DNA of 64,000 bases. It comes from CAZFHZ01 sp964519015. GTDB taxonomy: Bacteria; Blakebacterota; Blakebacteria; Blakebacterales; CAYUVJ01. A program made the position numbers and the translations under genes. Below, in pieces: positions 1-7,656 of this stretch (within the stretch, counting starts at the first letter, position 1; every line of letters begins with the position of its first letter). Under the pieces are notes generated by a model. That model did not search any database. It saw only the letters and a list, made by a program, of their open reading frames with translations, and was not told the origin of the DNA. The stretch spans positions 1 through 64,000 of the forward strand of contig CAZFHZ010000006.1 of assembly GCA_964519015.1 (NCBI GenBank), read 5' to 3'.

Positions 1-930
1 GGAGGCCAGCGCGACGTTGTAGGCCCGTCCCACCCCGCTCTCCAGCATGCCGCCGCACCAGACCGGGATAGAGCGGCCGCGGCAGAAGTCGTGGATGGCG
101 ATCGAGGGACCGAATCCCCCGACCCGCCCCGGTTTGATGTTGATGATCCGGCCGCTCCCCAGGGTTACCATGTCTCGGGCCCGGTCGAGACCGGTGATCG
201 ATTCGTCCAGACAGATCGGGGTGCGCAGCCGGCGCTGCAGTTCGGCGTGCTGGACCAGGTCGTCCCAGGCCAAAGGCTGTTCGATCATCAGCAGCCCCAG
301 TCCGTCGAAGGCCTCGAGGGTGGGGATGTCCTCCAGGGTGTAGGCGTTGTTGGCATCCACCATGAGCGGGGCCTCGGGACCGAGCGCGGCGCGCACCCCC
401 CGCACCCACTCCAGGTCGGCCCCCGGTTTCACCTTGAGTTTGATCTTCCGGTACCCCTCGGCCAGCCGGGCGGCAGCCTTGGCCGCCAGGGTCTCGGGAT
501 CGGGCTGAATGCCGATCGAGACCCCCACCTCGATACGCTCCCGCTCCCCCCCGATCAGGTGGGCCAGGGGGACCCCGGTGCGTACCGCCTCCAGGGCCCA
601 CAGACCCATCTCCACCGCGGCCTTGGCCATCAGATGACCGCGGAAATCGCGCCCCAGCCGGTGGGCGGTATCCAACGGGTCGGCGATCTCGGTGTCCAGC
701 ACGCGGGGGGCCACATACTCCCGGAGCACCACCCAGGCGACATCGATCGTCTCCGGCGCATAGTTGGGGCGCTCCCCCGCCACGCACTCCGACCAGACGG
801 AGTACCCCTCCCGGTCGGTCAGTTCGAGCAGCAGGATGCGACGATGGGTGGTCGTCCCCGAGGAGATCTGGAAAGGTTCGCGCAGCGGCAGGGTGATCTC
901 CCGCAACTCGATCGATCGGAGCATGGTCAT
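1..930 (-). CDS. menC: o-succinylbenzoate synthase / N-acylamino acid racemase (enolase superfamily), 3' end outside window
   Basis: The protein belongs to the mandelate racemase/muconate lactonizing subgroup of the enolase superfamily. Family members make o-succinylbenzoate for menaquinone or racemize N-acylamino acids. Visible active-site elements in order are KLKVKPG (KxK general base), MVDANNAY and IEQPL (metal-binding Asp and Glu), LDES (third metal ligand) and NIKPGRVGG (second catalytic Lys). The start at 930 is preceded by GGAGG nine bases upstream; a second ATG lies at 924. The frame is open to base 1, so the C-terminus is missing; about 310 residues are present of a usual 365-375. 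No other men gene is in the window, so MenC versus racemase activity cannot be decided here. Confidence 0.88.
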   Translation of the reverse strand, partial: MTMLRSIELREITLPLREPFQISSGTTTHRRILLLELTDREGYSVWSECVAGERPNYAPETIDVAWVVLREYVAPRVLDTEIADPLDTAHRLGRDFRGHLMAKAAVEMGLWALEAVRTGVPLAHLIGGERERIEVGVSIGIQPDPETLAAKAAARLAEGYRKIKLKVKPGADLEWVRGVRAALGPEAPLMVDANNAYTLEDIPTLEAFDGLGLLMIEQPLAWDDLVQHAELQRRLRTPICLDESITGLDRARDMVTLGSGRIINIKPGRVGGFGPSIAIHDFCRGRSIPVWCGGMLESGVGRAYNVALAS

Positions 931-1170
931 GGACCGGTTCCTCCCCCTCGCCGCACTTCCCGCACCGGGGCCCGGACTACTCCCTCCGGGTGGTCGGGTG
1001 CAACCCTCCGCACAGGAGCACGATTCTGCCTGGGTCATTCATAGGTCCACCGGGTACTCTCGATACTATTCCGGAGACGCGGGCGCAAGCCCGCCCCCAA
1101 ACCGGGTCCCGGAAGCGGCCTCGCCGCCGGACGTCGAAACGACGGATCAGACGTGGACAGGGAGGAGACC

Positions 1171-1776
1171 ATGACCGACCGGCCCGACATCCCCGGGAGC
1201 GTGCATGCGCTCATCCGGGAGCGCTGGAGTCCGAAGGTGTTCGATCCGGCTCCGCTGCCCGATCCGCTCCTGCGCGACATCTTCGAAGCGGCCCGCTGGG
1301 CCCCTTCCTCGATGAACGAGCAGCCGTGGCGGTTCCTGCTGGGACGCCGGGACCGGGGTGAGACCTACGACCGGCTCCTGGCCACCCTCAGCGAGGGGAA
1401 CGCGGTCTGGGCCCGCCAGGCTCCGGTGCTGGTACTGGCGGTGGCCTGCACCACCTACACCCGCCACGGGCGTGAGAACCGGCATGCCTGGCACGACACC
1501 GGGTTGGCCCTCGCCCAGCTCATCCTCCAGGCGACGGCGGGCGGTCTGGCGGTCCATCCGATGGGAGGGTTCGACGCGGCCGCCGCGCGGACGGCCGGTC
1601 GGATTCCCGAGGGGTTCGATCCGGTGGTGATGCTGGCGATCGGCCGGCGCGGAGACCCGTTGCGGGCCCCGCACGGGGTGGAGGAACGGGACCCGGCCGC
1701 CCGCTCCCGGCGGGGGCTCGAGGCGACCGTCTTCGAGGACTCGTGGGAGGAAGCGGCGCGTTTCGACGGAGCGTGA
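1171..1776 (+). CDS. nitroreductase family protein
   Basis: This is a 201-residue FMN-dependent nitroreductase-fold protein. The N-terminus carries the RWSPKVFDP segment (about residues 18-26) and WAPSSMNEQPWRF (43-55), the usual FMN phosphate and dimer-interface region. The C-terminal half has the expected Gly-rich VHPMGGFD stretch. A GTG at 1153 is in frame, but the ATG at 1171 has a GGAGGAG Shine-Dalgarno four bases upstream and is preferred. The gene is divergent from the menC-like gene and convergent with the propeller lipoprotein, with only 10 bases between stops. Substrate is unknown; family members reduce nitro compounds, quinones or enones using NAD(P)H. Confidence 0.87.
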   Translation: MTDRPDIPGSVHALIRERWSPKVFDPAPLPDPLLRDIFEAARWAPSSMNEQPWRFLLGRRDRGETYDRLLATLSEGNAVWARQAPVLVLAVACTTYTRHGRENRHAWHDTGLALAQLILQATAGGLAVHPMGGFDAAAARTAGRIPEGFDPVVMLAIGRRGDPLRAPHGVEERDPAARSRRGLEATVFEDSWEEAARFDGA

Positions 1777-1786
1777 GGACGCCGAC

Positions 1787-3004
1787 TCAGCGCAGCCGTA
1801 TCACCCGGAAGCGGTCGAGCCCCCCCTCCCCGGCCTCGCGCAGCAGGACATCCCCCCGGTCGGTGAAGGCCACCGGCGTGCCGGGATCGTCGACCGAACC
1901 CAGATAGCCTCCCTGCAGGGTGAAGAGGTCGAGCCGGGTGCAGCCCGGTTCGGGGAGCTGCGCCCGGATCCAGACCCGTCCTTGGGCGTCCAGACCGATG
2001 GCGGTGATGGCCGGCAGCCGCTGGGCGAAGGGGATACGCTCCCGGGTAGCGGCGGTGGGGGTGAAGTCCTCCCGGGCACCGATATCCTCCCGGAGACGGT
2101 GCTCGAAGTACCACTCCCGGTGGGCCGCGGTGACGGTCAGATCGGGCGTCGGGGCGACCACCTCGGTCTCCACCCCGCCGGTTCCGTCCCGCACTTCGAA
2201 GCGGTAGCCCCGACCGGTCACCGTCACGATCCGATCTCCTCGAGCGTCCCAGAGCAGTTCCCCGTCGAAGACCGGGGCACCCCACCAGCCGCGCTGCTCC
2301 CCCTCCTCCGATTCCACCGTCAGGGCATGGAAGCCGGAGACACTCATGACGGCGAGCGTGTCCACCAGTCCGTGCCCCGGACGCGCGCCCGTGGATACCT
2401 CCAGGCCGTGGACCAGCAGGTACCAGCGCGAGGGCTCCAGGGCCGCTTCGGCCACGGTCAGCGGCCACTGGGCGGCCTGGAGGATGCGCCCGTCCGGCCG
2501 GACCCGGAAGGCGCTGACCAGGCGCGCCGCCCCCGGCCAGCGGCGTTCCTCCACCAGGGTCCCGTCACTCGCATAGAGTTCGAACCGCCGGTTGCCCACG
2601 TCGCTGACCCAGAGCCGCGCCTGCTGCCAGGCGAGTTCCAGGGGATACCGCAGTTCCCCCGGCCCCGCTCCCTCCCGGCCCCAGGAGCGGACCAGTCCCC
2701 CCTCCGGGTCGAGTTCGACCACTTTCCGGATCACTCCGTCAAGCAGGTAGAAGGTCCCCTCTCCCCCGGCGACGGAGGTGACTTCGCCGAAGAGCCAGGG
2801 AGCCCCTTCCGCCCACACCCGCCACTCGGCCACCGGCTCCAGGACGAGCTGCCTCTCCCCGACCGAAGCGTGGACCACCCGCACGCCCCCCCCGGACCGT
2901 GGTTCGGTGACCGGACCCGCCGGCCGGCGCTCCCGGCCGCAACTTGTGAGCACCGTCAGGAGTATCAATGCAGCCAGCGGACGGAGGCGATAGATTGCAG
3001 GCAC
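1787..3004 (-). CDS. 6-bladed beta-propeller lipoprotein
   Basis: A 405-residue exported lipoprotein. The N-terminus is a basic and hydrophobic stretch ending in the lipobox LTSC, so mature Cys is near residue 22. The body has NHL/6-bladed propeller repeats, with the family hallmark WGREGAGPGELRYP near residue 113 and blade motifs such as LWVSDVGNRRFELY. The start is GTG; no in-frame ATG lies nearby. Two relatives with the same GxxGxGPGE element are at 49398 and 56430. Function is unknown. Such proteins are common as paralogs in Gemmatimonadota-type genomes and are usually thought to bind ligands or other envelope proteins. Confidence 0.8.
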   Translation of the reverse strand: MPAIYRLRPLAALILLTVLTSCGRERRPAGPVTEPRSGGGVRVVHASVGERQLVLEPVAEWRVWAEGAPWLFGEVTSVAGGEGTFYLLDGVIRKVVELDPEGGLVRSWGREGAGPGELRYPLELAWQQARLWVSDVGNRRFELYASDGTLVEERRWPGAARLVSAFRVRPDGRILQAAQWPLTVAEAALEPSRWYLLVHGLEVSTGARPGHGLVDTLAVMSVSGFHALTVESEEGEQRGWWGAPVFDGELLWDARGDRIVTVTGRGYRFEVRDGTGGVETEVVAPTPDLTVTAAHREWYFEHRLREDIGAREDFTPTAATRERIPFAQRLPAITAIGLDAQGRVWIRAQLPEPGCTRLDLFTLQGGYLGSVDDPGTPVAFTDRGDVLLREAGEGGLDRFRVIRLR

Positions 3005-3035
3005 GGTTCCAACCCTTTCACCCTGGCCGGCATCC

Positions 3036-3041
3036 TAAGGT
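3036..3041 (+). promoter_or_regulatory. possible -10 element of a leaderless sigma gene transcript
   Basis: TAAGGT lies exactly six bases before the ATG at 3048, and there is no convincing Shine-Dalgarno. This matches the spacing seen before 11201, 57637 and 60148. No good -35 hexamer is visible 17 bases upstream, so the call rests mainly on position. Confidence 0.3.
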
Positions 3042-3047
3042 AGGTTC

Positions 3048-3617
3048 ATGCAGCGAGAACCAGGCGCCCGTCCGGAGGGTTCGCCTCCGGAACCCGGGTC
3101 GGACGAAGAGGAGCTCGTCACCCGGGCCAGGCAGGGAGACCTCCGGGCCTTTGAAACATTGTACCGGATCAGCGTGGGGCGCGTTTATGCGCTCTGCCTG
3201 CGCCTGACCGGGGACACTGAGCTCGCGCAGCGGCTCACCCAGGACGCTTTCGTGCTGGCCTGGGAGAAGCTGCCGGGTTTCCGGGGCGAGGCGGCCTTCA
3301 CCTCCTGGCTGCACCGCCTGACCGTCAACGTCGTCCTGCAGGACCGGCGCAGCGACCGGAGAAGAATCGCCCGGCAGGCCGAAGCGGTGGCGGAGCGTTC
3401 CTCCTCGCCGGCTTCGGACCCGGGTCCGGAGATGCGTATCGACCTGGAGCGGGCCATCGCCCGGCTCCCGGCCCGAGCGCGCACCGTCTTTCTGCTGCAT
3501 GACGTGGAGGGATACCGGCACGAGGAGATCGCGGAGCTGACCGGGACGGCGGTGGGCACATCCAAAGCCCAACTCCACCGAGCCCGACGGCTGCTGCGGG
3601 AGATGATGCGGAGATGA
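3048..3617 (+). CDS. ECF-type RNA polymerase sigma factor
   Basis: A 189-residue extracytoplasmic-function sigma-70 family protein. Region 2 spans about residues 22-105 (DEEELVTRARQGDLRAFETL start, then FRGEAAFTSWLHRLTVNVV). Region 4 spans about 130-185, with the helix-turn-helix GYRHEEIAELTGTAVGTSKA followed by a basic helix. There is no region 1.1 or 3 domain, as usual for the group. The stop overlaps the ATG of the zinc-finger anti-sigma gene by four bases, so the pair is translationally coupled. The next gene, a DUF4097 adhesin-like protein, is probably in the same unit and may be its target or sensor. The inducing signal is unknown. Confidence 0.93.
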   Translation: MQREPGARPEGSPPEPGSDEEELVTRARQGDLRAFETLYRISVGRVYALCLRLTGDTELAQRLTQDAFVLAWEKLPGFRGEAAFTSWLHRLTVNVVLQDRRSDRRRIARQAEAVAERSSSPASDPGPEMRIDLERAIARLPARARTVFLLHDVEGYRHEEIAELTGTAVGTSKAQLHRARRLLREMMRR

Positions 3618-4264
3618 ACTGCCATCAGGTCGACGAGATCGCCGGGGACTTCCTGGCCGGCCGGCTGCCGCCGGAGCAGGCCGGGGAGGTCGCCACCCAC
3701 CTGGCCGGGTGCCCCCGGTGCCGGCTCGAAGTGGACCAGCTGCGCGACCTGCTCGAGGCCGCCCGGGAACTCCCCCGCTGGGTGGAGCCCCCCCGCGACT
3801 TCTGGTCGGGCGTGCGCAACCGGATCGAGGGGACGCCCGGCCGGCGTTCCCGGGTGGTGGCGGCCCCGCGACTCTGGAATCACCTGGCCCCGCTGTTGGC
3901 CACGGCGGCCACGGTCGCGTTGCTGCTGCTCTTCGGACCCGGTTTGGTCGAACGCATCCGACCCGTCTCCTTCACCTACTCCGATCTCGATCCGGTGGAG
4001 GTCGTCGACCTCGAGTTCAACCGTCTGCTGGCGTGCCTCCAGGCGGATGTCGAGGAGACGGTGACGCTTCCCTCCTCGGCCGCCCGGTCCGTCCAGGAAG
4101 GGCTACACATCATCGACCAGGCCATCGCCGAGACGAAGGCCGCGGCCGAGCACTACCCCGGTGACCCGGACCTCCAGCGCCGGCTGGCCGGGTCGTACCA
4201 GGCCAAACTGGAACTGCTCCGCCGGACCACCAGTTACTCCGGCCGGAATGAAGTCCTCTACTGA
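3614..4264 (+). CDS. anti-sigma factor with zf-HC2 zinc finger
   Basis: A 216-residue membrane protein. The N-terminus carries the zinc-binding anti-sigma signature: His at residue 4 followed by HLAGCPRC (HxxxCxxC) at about residues 29-36. A single transmembrane segment (LLATAATVALLLLFG, about residues 94-108) follows, then a periplasmic region with a helical C-terminus. Such proteins hold the cognate ECF sigma factor at the membrane until a signal releases it. Here the cognate factor is almost certainly the upstream gene, which overlaps this start by four bases. The C-terminal part resembles no domain I recognise. Confidence 0.88.
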   Translation: MNCHQVDEIAGDFLAGRLPPEQAGEVATHLAGCPRCRLEVDQLRDLLEAARELPRWVEPPRDFWSGVRNRIEGTPGRRSRVVAAPRLWNHLAPLLATAATVALLLLFGPGLVERIRPVSFTYSDLDPVEVVDLEFNRLLACLQADVEETVTLPSSAARSVQEGLHIIDQAIAETKAAAEHYPGDPDLQRRLAGSYQAKLELLRRTTSYSGRNEVLY

Positions 4265-4280
4265 GTGAGGGGGGGATGCC

Positions 4281-5192
4281 ATGAATCGGAAGATCGTCAG
4301 CCTCGGCGTCGCGACGGTCATGCTGCTGGCGTGTACCGCGACATCGACCGGCGCGCAGGAGAAGGTGGACCGGAGATTGCCGGCGACCGCCACCGGCACG
4401 GTCCAGATCCGCAACCTGGCCGGTTCGGTCCGCGTGGTGGGCTGGGACCGTAACGAGGTCCAGGTCCAGGGGACCCTGGGACAGGGGACCGAACGGCTCG
4501 ACTTCGAGAACCGTTCGGGGGTGATCGTGGTCGAGGTGATCCTGCCGGAACGGCGGGGGAACCAGCGGGAGAACCGGATCGGGGGCTCCGAGCTGGAGAT
4601 CCGTGTCCCGGCCGGAGCGGTGATGGACGTGCGCACCGTCAGCGCCGGGATCCGTGTGGAGGGGGTGCGGGGGGCGCTCGATCTGGAGACGGTGAGTGGT
4701 GAGATCCAGACCATCGGGGAACCCGAGGAGGTGCGTGCCCGCACCATCAGCGGGGACATCGACATCGCCTCGAGCCGCGGATCGGTGAACGCCAACACCG
4801 TCAGCGGCGAGGTGACCATCGGCCAGGCGGTCGGGGAGTTCAAGGTCACCACCATCTCGGGGAACGCCACGGTACGGGCGCGCGCCCTCACCGACGGCGC
4901 GTTCGACTCGATCGCCGGCAACCTCCGGTTCGACGGGGAGCTGGCCGCCCGGGCCCGGCTCGAGCTGGAGTCGCACTCCGGCACGATCGAGCTGACCGTC
5001 CCGGCGAACGTCTCAGCCCGTTTCGAGGTCGACACCTTCTCCGGCTCGATCCTCAACGCCTTCGGCCAGGAGCCGGTCCGGACGAGCCAATACGTGCCGG
5101 GCAAGGAACTCAACTTCACCCAGGGCAGCGGGGACGCCCGGATCCGCATCCACGTCTTCAGTGGACGGGTGGAGATCCGCAAGCGCGGGTAG
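4281..5192 (+). CDS. exported DUF4097-family beta-strand repeat protein
   Basis: A 303-residue protein with an N-terminal signal peptide (residues 1-25, cleavage likely after STGA-QEK; a Cys at about 14 leaves a lipoprotein possible). The mature part consists of short repeating strands with the recurring pattern [TV]xSGxI/V: RTVSAGIRV, ETVSGEIQT, RTISGDIDI, NTVSGEVTI, TTISGNATV. This is the hallmark of DUF4097/DUF4098 right-handed beta-helix-like proteins. These are frequently encoded beside ECF sigma/anti-sigma pairs, as here (16 bases after the anti-sigma stop). A role in envelope sensing or a stress response is inferred from context only. The gene is followed by a good terminator. Confidence 0.85.
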   Translation: MNRKIVSLGVATVMLLACTATSTGAQEKVDRRLPATATGTVQIRNLAGSVRVVGWDRNEVQVQGTLGQGTERLDFENRSGVIVVEVILPERRGNQRENRIGGSELEIRVPAGAVMDVRTVSAGIRVEGVRGALDLETVSGEIQTIGEPEEVRARTISGDIDIASSRGSVNANTVSGEVTIGQAVGEFKVTTISGNATVRARALTDGAFDSIAGNLRFDGELAARARLELESHSGTIELTVPANVSARFEVDTFSGSILNAFGQEPVRTSQYVPGKELNFTQGSGDARIRIHVFSGRVEIRKRG

Positions 5193-5225
5193 GGACACCC
5201 CTCTCACTCAGTGGTCGGGAAGGAG

Positions 5226-5249
5226 AAGGCCCCGCTCCGGCGGGGCCTT
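5226..5249 (+). terminator. Rho-independent terminator of the sigma/anti-sigma/DUF4097 unit
   Basis: A perfect 10-bp stem, AAGGCCCCGC / GCGGGGCCTT, closes a TCCG tetraloop and is followed by CCTTTTCC. It begins 33 bases after the DUF4097 stop. This is the cleanest intrinsic terminator in the window. Confidence 0.85.
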
Positions 5250-5287
5250 CCTTTTCCGAATGCGGGCGGGCTGGTGGGAACAAGGGT

Positions 5288-5461
5288 TCAGGGGAGTCCC
5301 ACCGGCAGGAGCAGGCTGGCCAGGGTCAGGAGCAGCCCCCAGCCGAGGGAGCGGGCGAAGAGTGAACGCGCCTGCCGCAACAGGCGGGTGAAGAGGGCCA
5401 GGTCCTCGATCGGGCGGGGTCCATCATCCAGGTCGCACTGACCGCGCGTGGCCAGGAACAC
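5288..5461 (-). other. coding-like continuation of the small membrane protein frame after an in-frame TGA
   Basis: Directly after the TGA at 5464-5462 the same frame continues as GTG TTC CTG GCC and stays open for 57 codons to TGA at 5290-5288. Codon third positions are strongly G/C, as in real genes here. The product reads VFLATRGQCDLDDG, then a charged amphipathic region with RLLRQAR, then a hydrophobic segment WGLLLTLASLLLPVG. I recall small membrane proteins in which an upstream part like the preceding gene continues as xTCVxLAxRG into exactly this kind of tail, which would put the TGA at a conserved Cys. It could be the 3' half of a gene broken by TGC-to-TGA, a Sec-containing extension, or a separate GTG-started peptide. 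Confidence 0.55.
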
Positions 5462-5665
5462 TCAGGTCCCCTCCTGTGCCTGCAGCAGTCCCAGCATGCC
5501 CGGGGCGAAGAGCCCGAACAGGGTGAGCCGGAGCAGACGGGGCTCGCCGGCGGCCGCCAGCAGGAGGGCGAGTACACCACCCGTGGCCAGGAAGAAGATC
5601 CCGAACGCCCGGCGGATCCGGCGCTGCCGCGGTCCGATGTTGACGGCTCCCGGTGGTCCCTTCAC
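5462..5665 (-). CDS. small membrane protein, frame ends in TGA that may replace a Cys codon
   Basis: Sixty-seven residues with one or two hydrophobic segments (GIFFLATGGVLALLLAAAG and LTLFGLFAPGMLGLLQA). The GTG start at 5665 has AAGGAGG six bases upstream and overlaps the thermonuclease stop by four bases (GTGA), so it is well supported. The protein ends LLQAQEGT, immediately before TGA. It resembles the N-terminal half of small inner-membrane proteins with a twin-helix architecture, which normally continue past this point. The frame downstream remains coding-like, described in the entry for 5288-5461. Cellular role unknown. Confidence 0.7.
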   Translation of the reverse strand: MKGPPGAVNIGPRQRRIRRAFGIFFLATGGVLALLLAAAGEPRLLRLTLFGLFAPGMLGLLQAQEGT

Positions 5666-6132
5666 GGCCTCCTCCTTCCCCGGCCGGCCGGCGGCGGCTC
5701 TCCCCACAACCCCCGGCCCGCCTCACGCGCCTGCCGCTGCAACCGGACGAAGAGCTCCACGAAGCGGATGTTCGGCGGCACCGTCATCAGCTGGGCGTAA
5801 CCCCGCCGGAGCAGTTCCGCGTTCACGAACAGCTCCCCGACACAGACATAGGCGAGCAGCCGGCCGTAGCGGTCGCGGCGCTCGACGTCGAAGTAGAGCC
5901 GCACCACCTTCCCCTCGACCAGCATCCGGTTGGCCTCGGAGGCTTCTTGGCCGTACGGCTCCACCCCCCGGGTCGGGTGCACGGTCTCGGGGGTATCCAT
6001 CCCGATGTAGCGCACGACCTCGACTCCGTCCCCGAGTCGCACCCGGATGGTATCGCCGTCCACCACCCGCTCCACCGGGGCGAACTGGCCGAGACCGGCC
6101 AGGAGCACACTCACCAGTAATCGGATCGGCAG
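5662..6132 (-). CDS. exported thermonuclease (SNase-like nuclease), probable CTG start
   Basis: Staphylococcal nuclease-fold protein of about 156 residues. The catalytic set is present: Asp in VVDGDT (about residue 25), Arg41, Asp46 and Glu49 in RYIGMDTPE, and the second catalytic Arg in DRYGRLLAY. The family hydrolyses DNA and RNA with Ca2+. A hydrophobic N-terminus, PIRLLVSVLLAGLG, looks like a signal peptide. The best start is CTG at 6132, seven bases after AAGGAGG. An in-frame ATG at 6183 lies upstream of that Shine-Dalgarno, and a GTG at 6114 would cut into the signal. The stop overlaps the next gene's GTG. Confidence 0.82.
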   Translation of the reverse strand: MPIRLLVSVLLAGLGQFAPVERVVDGDTIRVRLGDGVEVVRYIGMDTPETVHPTRGVEPYGQEASEANRMLVEGKVVRLYFDVERRDRYGRLLAYVCVGELFVNAELLRRGYAQLMTVPPNIRFVELFVRLQRQAREAGRGLWGEPPPAGRGRRRP

Positions 6133-6216
6133 GGCGGGTCCTCCTTCCCCCCGGTTGGCAACCGTTCTAGACTCCCCGACCATCACGCCTGGGACCCCAG
6201 ACCGGACGGTTGCCTC

Positions 6217-7656
6217 ATGAGCGTATCCCCTTCCCCGACTTCCCACCAGAGGTTCGAGGAACGCCTCGATGCCGTGCTGGCGCGCCAGCGGGCCTGCGCC
6301 CCCCGCCTGGCCCGCTCCGGTCACCGGGAGCGCTCGGAGCGTCTGCGGCGGATCGAGGCGTGGATCATGGCCCATCGGGGACAGATCGCCGAAGCCCTGG
6401 CGGCGGACTTCCGCAAGCCGGTCCCCGAGACCGACCTGACCGAGGTCCTGGTCCCGGTCAGCGAGTGCCGCTACACCCGGCGCCACCTCCGGAGCTGGAT
6501 GCGCCCCCGGCGGACCCGACCCTCCCTGACCCTGCTGGGCTCGACCTCCCACGTCCGCTTCGAACCGCGGGGAACCGTGCTGGTACTGGCCCCCTTCAAC
6601 TACCCTTTCCTGCTCTGTGTGCATCCCCTGATCTCCGCCCTAGCCGCGGGGAACACCGTGGTCCTCAAACCTTCCGAGATGAGCCCCCGGACCGCCCGGC
6701 TGATCGAGGAGATGGTCGCCGAACTCTTCCCCGAGGAGGAGGTCGCGGTCTTCACCGGGGGGGTCGAGGCGGCCACCGAACTGCTGCGGCGTCCCTTCGA
6801 CCACATCTTCTTCACCGGGAGCCCGCGCGTGGGGAGCGTGGTCATGCGGGCCGCCGCCGAGCATCACGCCACTATCACCCTGGAACTGGGAGGGAAGTCC
6901 CCGGCGGTGGTGGATGCCTCCGCCGACCTGCGGAGAGCGGCCGAGAAGATCGTCTGGGGACGGTTCCAGAACGCGGGGCAGACCTGCATCGCTCCCGACT
7001 ACGTGCTGGTGGAGCGACGGGTCGAGGCGCCCTTCCTCGACCAGTGCCGACTCGCCCTGCAGCGACTCTACGGTCCGGAGCCGGACCGCCGCCGCAATCC
7101 CGACCTCGCCCGGGTGATCGACGCGCGGCATCTGGAGCGCCTGCGGGGGCTGCTCGAACAGGCCGTGGCGGCGGGCGCCCGCATCGTCTGCGGCGGGGAG
7201 CACGACCGTTCGGAGCTCTGGTTCGCCCCCACCCTCCTGGCCGGGGTGGACCCGGCCATGGACATCATGCAGGAGGAGATCTTCGGACCCCTCCTGCCGG
7301 TCATCGCCTGGGAGGAGCCGGCCGAGGCGGCGGCGGTGATCCACGCGCTCCCCCGCCCGCTCGCCCTCTATCTGTTCAGCCACGACCGGGAGCGGATCCG
7401 GTGGTTCACCGATGAGAACGCCTCCGGCGCCGTATGCGTCAACGACGCCTTGGTCCACTTCCTCCATCCCGGTCTCCCCTTCGGCGGGGTGAACACGAGC
7501 GGACAGGGCAGCTATCACGGCTACTTCGGCTTCCGGGAACTCTCCATGGAACGGGCGGTGCTGGTACGCGGCCCCCTCGACCCGCTCCGGTTCTTCCTCC
7601 CCCCATACGGGGCGAGGGTCCGGCGCCTGATCGAACTGGCCGTGAGGTACCTGTGA
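6217..7656 (+). CDS. aldehyde dehydrogenase, class 3-like
   Basis: A 479-residue NAD(P)-dependent aldehyde dehydrogenase. Key residues are Asn128 in APFNYP, Glu223 in LELGGKSP and the nucleophile Cys257 in NAGQTCIAPDY. The cofactor-site pattern FFTGSPRVG is at about 199-207. Length and the C-terminal hydrophobic tail resemble the class 3/fatty aldehyde dehydrogenase branch. The stop overlaps the GTG of the GMC oxidoreductase by four bases, so the two enzymes are coupled. A joint alcohol-to-aldehyde-to-acid route is likely, with long-chain or sterol-like alcohols as candidate substrates; this is inference from the pairing. Confidence 0.92.
   Translation: MSVSPSPTSHQRFEERLDAVLARQRACAPRLARSGHRERSERLRRIEAWIMAHRGQIAEALAADFRKPVPETDLTEVLVPVSECRYTRRHLRSWMRPRRTRPSLTLLGSTSHVRFEPRGTVLVLAPFNYPFLLCVHPLISALAAGNTVVLKPSEMSPRTARLIEEMVAELFPEEEVAVFTGGVEAATELLRRPFDHIFFTGSPRVGSVVMRAAAEHHATITLELGGKSPAVVDASADLRRAAEKIVWGRFQNAGQTCIAPDYVLVERRVEAPFLDQCRLALQRLYGPEPDRRRNPDLARVIDARHLERLRGLLEQAVAAGARIVCGGEHDRSELWFAPTLLAGVDPAMDIMQEEIFGPLLPVIAWEEPAEAAAVIHALPRPLALYLFSHDRERIRWFTDENASGAVCVNDALVHFLHPGLPFGGVNTSGQGSYHGYFGFRELSMERAVLVRGPLDPLRFFLPPYGARVRRLIELAVRYL

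Noticed and set aside
5450..5464. Firm SECIS assignment after the in-frame TGA
   Set aside because: The small stem CTGGCC/GGTCAG begins only six bases after TGA and lacks the bulged-U and GGU loop features expected; kept only as part of the finding.
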